From: Treponema sp.
Lineage (GTDB): Bacteria > Spirochaetota > Spirochaetia > Treponematales > Breznakiellaceae
Direction of reading: 5' to 3'
Assembly: GCA_031266695.1 (NCBI GenBank)
Contig: JAISAK010000332.1
Coordinates: 1 to 8,707 of the forward strand
Length of the DNA: 8,707 nt
Below, piece by piece: positions 5,947 to 8,707 of the stretch (positions within the stretch are counted from its first letter, which is position 1; every line of letters begins with the position of its first letter). The notes beneath the pieces were generated by a model. That model did no database searches, had not been told where the DNA came from, and was given only the letters and a program-made list of their open reading frames with translations. Made by a program: the position numbers and the translations under genes.

Positions 5947-5961
5947 GCAGGGAGAAATATA

Positions 5962-6582
5962 ATGCTGGGTCTGTTGGCCAAGAAAGTGGGCATGACACAG
6001 GTCTTTGACGAAGTGGGAAACCTGGTGCCGGTAACGGTAATGCGGGTTGATCCGAATATTGTCATCGCCCAAAAGACAGCGGAAAAAGACGGCTACAAGG
6101 CCGTGATCGTCGGTGTTGACGATCAGAAAAAGAAATTGGTAACCAAGCCTTACGGCGGGCAGTTTCCGGAGAATATTGCTCCCAAAAAGAAAATACGGGA
6201 GTTTCGGGATTTTGAAAAAGAAGTTGCCGTAGGGGACGCGCTGGGACTGGAAGTGCTGGAAGGGGTTCGTTATGTGGACGTTTCCGGCGTTTCAAAGGGA
6301 AAGGGTTTTCAGGGCGTCGTGAAACGCTGGGGTTTTGGCGGCGGGCGCCATACCCACGGTTCCAAATTTCATCGGGAGCCGGGTTCCACCGGACAGTCCA
6401 CCTATCCTCACAAGACCTTCAAAAATGTGAAATTACCCGGGCGCATGGGCCGGGAGAAGGTTACGGTATTAAGCCTTCGGGTTGTCAAGATGGATATCGA
6501 AAAGCGCTTGATCCTTGTAAGGGGCGCCGTTCCCGGGGTCAACAAGGGCCTTGTATTTGTCCGGGCCGCGGTGAAGAAGTAG
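5962..6582 (+). CDS. rplC: 50S ribosomal protein L3
   Basis: This 206-residue protein matches bacterial L3 (about 205-210). L3 is an early-assembling large-subunit protein whose long loop reaches towards the peptidyl-transferase centre. The N-terminus MLGLLAKKVGMTQVFDEVGNLVPVTV is typical. The central signature runs from VSGVSKGKGFQGVVKRWGFGGG through HTHGSKFHREPGSTGQS, and it is followed by LPGRMGREKVTVLSLRVV. The Gln in GSTGQ sits where PrmB methylates L3 in E. coli. GGGAG at 5950-5954 is seven bases before the ATG, directly after the structured spacer element. rplD starts 11 nt downstream. Confidence 0.98.
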   Translation: MLGLLAKKVGMTQVFDEVGNLVPVTVMRVDPNIVIAQKTAEKDGYKAVIVGVDDQKKKLVTKPYGGQFPENIAPKKKIREFRDFEKEVAVGDALGLEVLEGVRYVDVSGVSKGKGFQGVVKRWGFGGGRHTHGSKFHREPGSTGQSTYPHKTFKNVKLPGRMGREKVTVLSLRVVKMDIEKRLILVRGAVPGVNKGLVFVRAAVKK

Positions 6583-6593
6583 CGGGGAAAGTG

Positions 6594-7241
6594 ATGGACT
6601 GTAAAGTATATTCAAAGGACGGCAGGGAACTCCGGACTATAGAACTGGACGAAAGCGTATTCGGCCTTCCGGACAACGAAGACATAATCTGGTATGCCAT
6701 TAATAATGAACTTGCCAACAAGCGCCAGGGAACGGCCTGTACCAAGGATCGCGGTGAGGTTCACGGTTCCAACAGCAAGCCCTATAAACAAAAGGGAACC
6801 GGCCGCGCCCGGCGGGGCGATAAAAAATCGCCGGTTCTCGTGGGCGGCGGCGTAGTGTTCGGGCCGAAACCGCGGGATTATTCTTATTCCATGCCAAAAA
6901 AAGCCAAAAGGCTTGCGATGAAAACAATTCTGAGCCTCAAGGCCCGGAACGAAACCTTAAAAATAATTGAAGATTTTTCAATCGAATCGGGAAAAACAAG
7001 GGATCTTGCGGGGCTGCTTAAAAATTTCAACCCCGGTACGCGGACGGTTTTGGTTCTCAAGGATGACGACCGGATGATAAAACAGGCCGCCGCGAATATC
7101 CCCTGGCTTTCGTATCTTTCCTATAACCGCCTGAGGGCCCATGATCTTTTTTATGGCCGGCAGGTGCTGATGCTGGAAACCGCGGCTAAAAATCTCAACA
7201 GTTTTTACGGTTCCGGATCTGAAAAGGAGGCCGGTCAATGA
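6594..7241 (+). CDS. rplD: 50S ribosomal protein L4
   Basis: This 215-residue L4 has the diagnostic core [19 protein letters not shown] followed by [14 protein letters not shown], the extended loop that lines the peptide exit tunnel near the macrolide site. The globular C-terminal part includes [14 protein letters not shown]. The final tail ([10 protein letters not shown]) is longer and more polar than in E. coli L4 (201 residues). A GTG at 6591 could add one Met, but GGGGA at 6584-6588 is five bases from the ATG at 6594 and only two from the GTG, so the ATG is chosen. The stop overlaps the rplW start by four bases (ATGA). In E. coli L4 represses its own operon through the rpsJ leader; whether it does so here is unknown. 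Confidence 0.96.
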   Translation: MDCKVYSKDGRELRTIELDESVFGLPDNEDIIWYAINNELANKRQGTACTKDRGEVHGSNSKPYKQKGTGRARRGDKKSPVLVGGGVVFGPKPRDYSYSMPKKAKRLAMKTILSLKARNETLKIIEDFSIESGKTRDLAGLLKNFNPGTRTVLVLKDDDRMIKQAAANIPWLSYLSYNRLRAHDLFYGRQVLMLETAAKNLNSFYGSGSEKEAGQ

Positions 7242-7525
7242 CAAATTACGAAGATATACTTCTGGAACCGGTACTTTCCGAAAAGGCCAACCTCCTTCGC
7301 GAAGAGGGAAAATATGTGTTCAAGGTAGCGCCCTCGGCTACCAAAATTCAGATTAAGGAAGCGGTACGCCGGCTTTTTAATGTTCATCCTATTGCCTGTA
7401 CGGTGATGGTAGTAGGCGGCAAGCCGAAACGGCAGCGGTACCGCTCGGGGTACACCTCTTCCTGGAAGAAGGCCATTGTGCGCCTTCCCAAGGATGAGAA
7501 GATAAGCATCTTTGAGGGCGTGTAA
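7238..7525 (+). CDS. rplW: 50S ribosomal protein L23
   Basis: This 95-residue protein is typical of bacterial L23, which lies at the exit of the peptide tunnel and docks trigger factor and the signal recognition particle. It starts with the family's EDILLEPVLSEKA block. It continues with YVFKVAPSATKIQIKEAVRRLFNV, where the usual wording is FxVxxxATKxEIKxAVExLFxV. GKPKRQRYRSGYTSSWKKAIVRLP forms the basic rRNA-binding loop, and IFEGV closes the protein. AAGGAGG at 7224-7230, seven bases before the ATG, lies inside the end of rplD. Together with the ATGA overlap this implies translational coupling. Confidence 0.97.
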   Translation: MTNYEDILLEPVLSEKANLLREEGKYVFKVAPSATKIQIKEAVRRLFNVHPIACTVMVVGGKPKRQRYRSGYTSSWKKAIVRLPKDEKISIFEGV

Positions 7526-7534
7526 GGGAGTATC

Positions 7535-8365
7535 ATGGGAATCAAAACATACAAACCGGTGACGCCGGGCATGCGCGCCTGGCAAAGCCTGGATTTTTCC
7601 GAGTTGACCAAAGGCGTTAAACCCGAAAAATCCCTTACCTCAGGACGAAAAGAGCGGGCGGGCCGGGACAGCTTTGGACGGATCAGCGTGCGCCATAAGG
7701 GCGGCGGCCATAAGCGGCTTTACCGCGCGGTTGATTTCAAGCGGGACAAGACGGGCGTCCCCGGCACGGTGGCCAGTATCGAATACGATCCCAACCGCAG
7801 CGCCAATATCGCCCTCGTCAAGTACGCGGACGGCGAAAAGCGTTACATTATCGCCCCCAAGGGGCTTGCGGTTAAGGCAAAGATACTGAGCGGCCCTGAT
7901 GCCCCCATTGAGCCGGGAAACACCCTTCCCCTGGAAAATATTCCCCTTGGTTTTACGGTGCACAATATAGAGCTTACCCTAGGCAAGGGCGGGCAAATGG
8001 CCCGTTCGGCCGGAACCGGAGCCCTTATTGCGGCCAAGGAAGGGGATTATGTGACCCTTAAACTTCCTTCGGGCGAGATGCGCATGATTTTCAAAAAATG
8101 CCGCGCCACCATCGGGGTTGTCGGCAACGAAGACCACATGAACGTACAAATCGGGAAAGCCGGCCGCAAACGCTGGCTCGGCGTGCGTCCGACGGTTCGC
8201 GGTATGGCAATGAATCCCGTGGATCACCCCCACGGAGGCGGCGAAGGCAAAAGCAAGGGTATTCATCCCGTTACCCCCTGGGGTAAGCCTACAAAGGGAT
8301 TTAAAACACGGAAGAAGCACAAACCTTCGTCCCGGTTTATCGTCAGCCGCGGAAAGAAGAAGTAG
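7535..8365 (+). CDS. rplB: 50S ribosomal protein L2
   Basis: This 276-residue protein is full-length L2 (usual 273-280), one of the most conserved large-subunit proteins and needed for subunit joining and peptidyl-transferase activity. Family blocks include [14 protein letters not shown] at the start, [21 protein letters not shown] (48-68), [22 protein letters not shown] (84-105), [12 protein letters not shown] (128-139) and [13 protein letters not shown] (226-238). The last contains the conserved His pair 231/233 at the functional centre. The C-terminal [17 protein letters not shown] is typical. AAGGGAG at 7524-7530 lies four bases before the ATG and overlaps the rplW stop codon. rpsS follows after nine bases. 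Confidence 0.98.
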   Translation: MGIKTYKPVTPGMRAWQSLDFSELTKGVKPEKSLTSGRKERAGRDSFGRISVRHKGGGHKRLYRAVDFKRDKTGVPGTVASIEYDPNRSANIALVKYADGEKRYIIAPKGLAVKAKILSGPDAPIEPGNTLPLENIPLGFTVHNIELTLGKGGQMARSAGTGALIAAKEGDYVTLKLPSGEMRMIFKKCRATIGVVGNEDHMNVQIGKAGRKRWLGVRPTVRGMAMNPVDHPHGGGEGKSKGIHPVTPWGKPTKGFKTRKKHKPSSRFIVSRGKKK

Positions 8366-8374
8366 GAAGGGAGT

Positions 8375-8656
8375 ATGTCAAGATCAATCAAGAAGGGGCC
8401 CTTCATTGAGAAGAGCCTGTACAAGAAGGTACTGGAGTTAAGCAAGTCCGGGGACAGGAAAATGATCAAGACCTATTCCCGGTGTTCCACCATTATTCCC
8501 GAAATGGTAGGTGCGACTATCTCCGTATATAACGGCAAAACCTGGGTTCCCATATATATTACGGAGAACCTTGTCGGTCATAAGCTTGGCGAGTTTTCTC
8601 CCACCCGGATATTCCGGGGACATTCGGGCTCGGACAAGAAAGCCGCCGCAAAATAA
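8375..8656 (+). CDS. rpsS: 30S ribosomal protein S19
   Basis: This 93-residue protein is complete S19 (about 90-95), which binds 16S rRNA in the 30S head next to S13. Diagnostic blocks are [19 protein letters not shown] at the start, [23 protein letters not shown] (33-55), [22 protein letters not shown] (57-78) and [20 protein letters not shown] stretch at 8365-8373, which begins on the last base of the rplB stop, runs almost into the ATG. Its GGAAGG half has the better, four-base spacing. rplV begins 11 nt after the stop, in the standard S10-operon order. Confidence 0.98.
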   Translation: MSRSIKKGPFIEKSLYKKVLELSKSGDRKMIKTYSRCSTIIPEMVGATISVYNGKTWVPIYITENLVGHKLGEFSPTRIFRGHSGSDKKAAAK

Positions 8657-8667
8657 GCAGGAAATAT

Positions 8668-8707
8668 ATGGAAAAGGATAGCGGTTACAAGGCGGTCAGC
8701 AAGTTCC
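8668..8707 (+). CDS. rplV: 50S ribosomal protein L22, N-terminal part (runs off the window)
   Basis: An ATG at 8668, five bases after AGGA (8659-8662), opens a frame reading MEKDSGYKAVSKF before the window ends. The GYKAVSKF wording resembles the start of bacterial L22 (GYKA or GYRA followed by a beta strand). rplV is also the gene expected after rpsS in the S10 operon. Only 13 codons are visible, so the call rests mainly on position. L22 lines the peptide exit tunnel together with L4. Confidence 0.85.
   Translation, partial: MEKDSGYKAVSKF

Overview
The window is a bacterial ribosomal-protein and elongation-factor locus. It most likely comes from a spirochaete of the Treponema group with moderately high GC. 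I infer this from EF-Tu, whose G-domain wording ([41 protein letters not shown]) resembles the treponemal form as I remember it. No database search was possible. All genes lie on the + strand.

Region 1 (1-2626) holds two metabolic genes. They are an adenine deaminase (ade) and an SGNH/sialate O-acetylesterase-like hydrolase, which overlap by one base (TGATG) and are probably co-transcribed. A plausible -10 box sits so close to the ade ATG that its message may be leaderless.

Region 2 (2627-3698) carries a good sigma70-type promoter with an almost pure T spacer. It is followed by a roughly 110-nt leader with an 8-bp hairpin, then rpsL (S12) and rpsG (S7).

Region 3 (3699-4304) is a 606-nt stretch where the classical str operon would carry fusA. 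There is no recognisable fusA or fusA remnant. It holds many inverted repeats, one doubtful small ORF and a weak candidate promoter for tuf.

Region 4 (4305-8707) is tuf (EF-Tu) followed by the S10 operon in canonical order: rpsJ, rplC, rplD, rplW, rplB, rpsS and the first 13 codons of rplV. The tuf-rpsJ (70 nt) and rpsJ-rplC (75 nt) spacers each contain a nested stem structure. In both, the outer stem closes three bases before the next Shine-Dalgarno sequence. From rplC onward genes are tightly packed, with gaps of about 8-12 nt or a 4-nt overlap.

Functionally, the products from rpsL onward build the 30S subunit (S12, S7, S10, S19), the 50S subunit (L3, L4, L23, L2, L22) and the aminoacyl-tRNA carrier EF-Tu. 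The two upstream genes have no obvious link to translation. I found no complete new system of protein genes. The most unusual parts are the structured non-coding spacers and the join of rpsL-rpsG to tuf-S10 without fusA.
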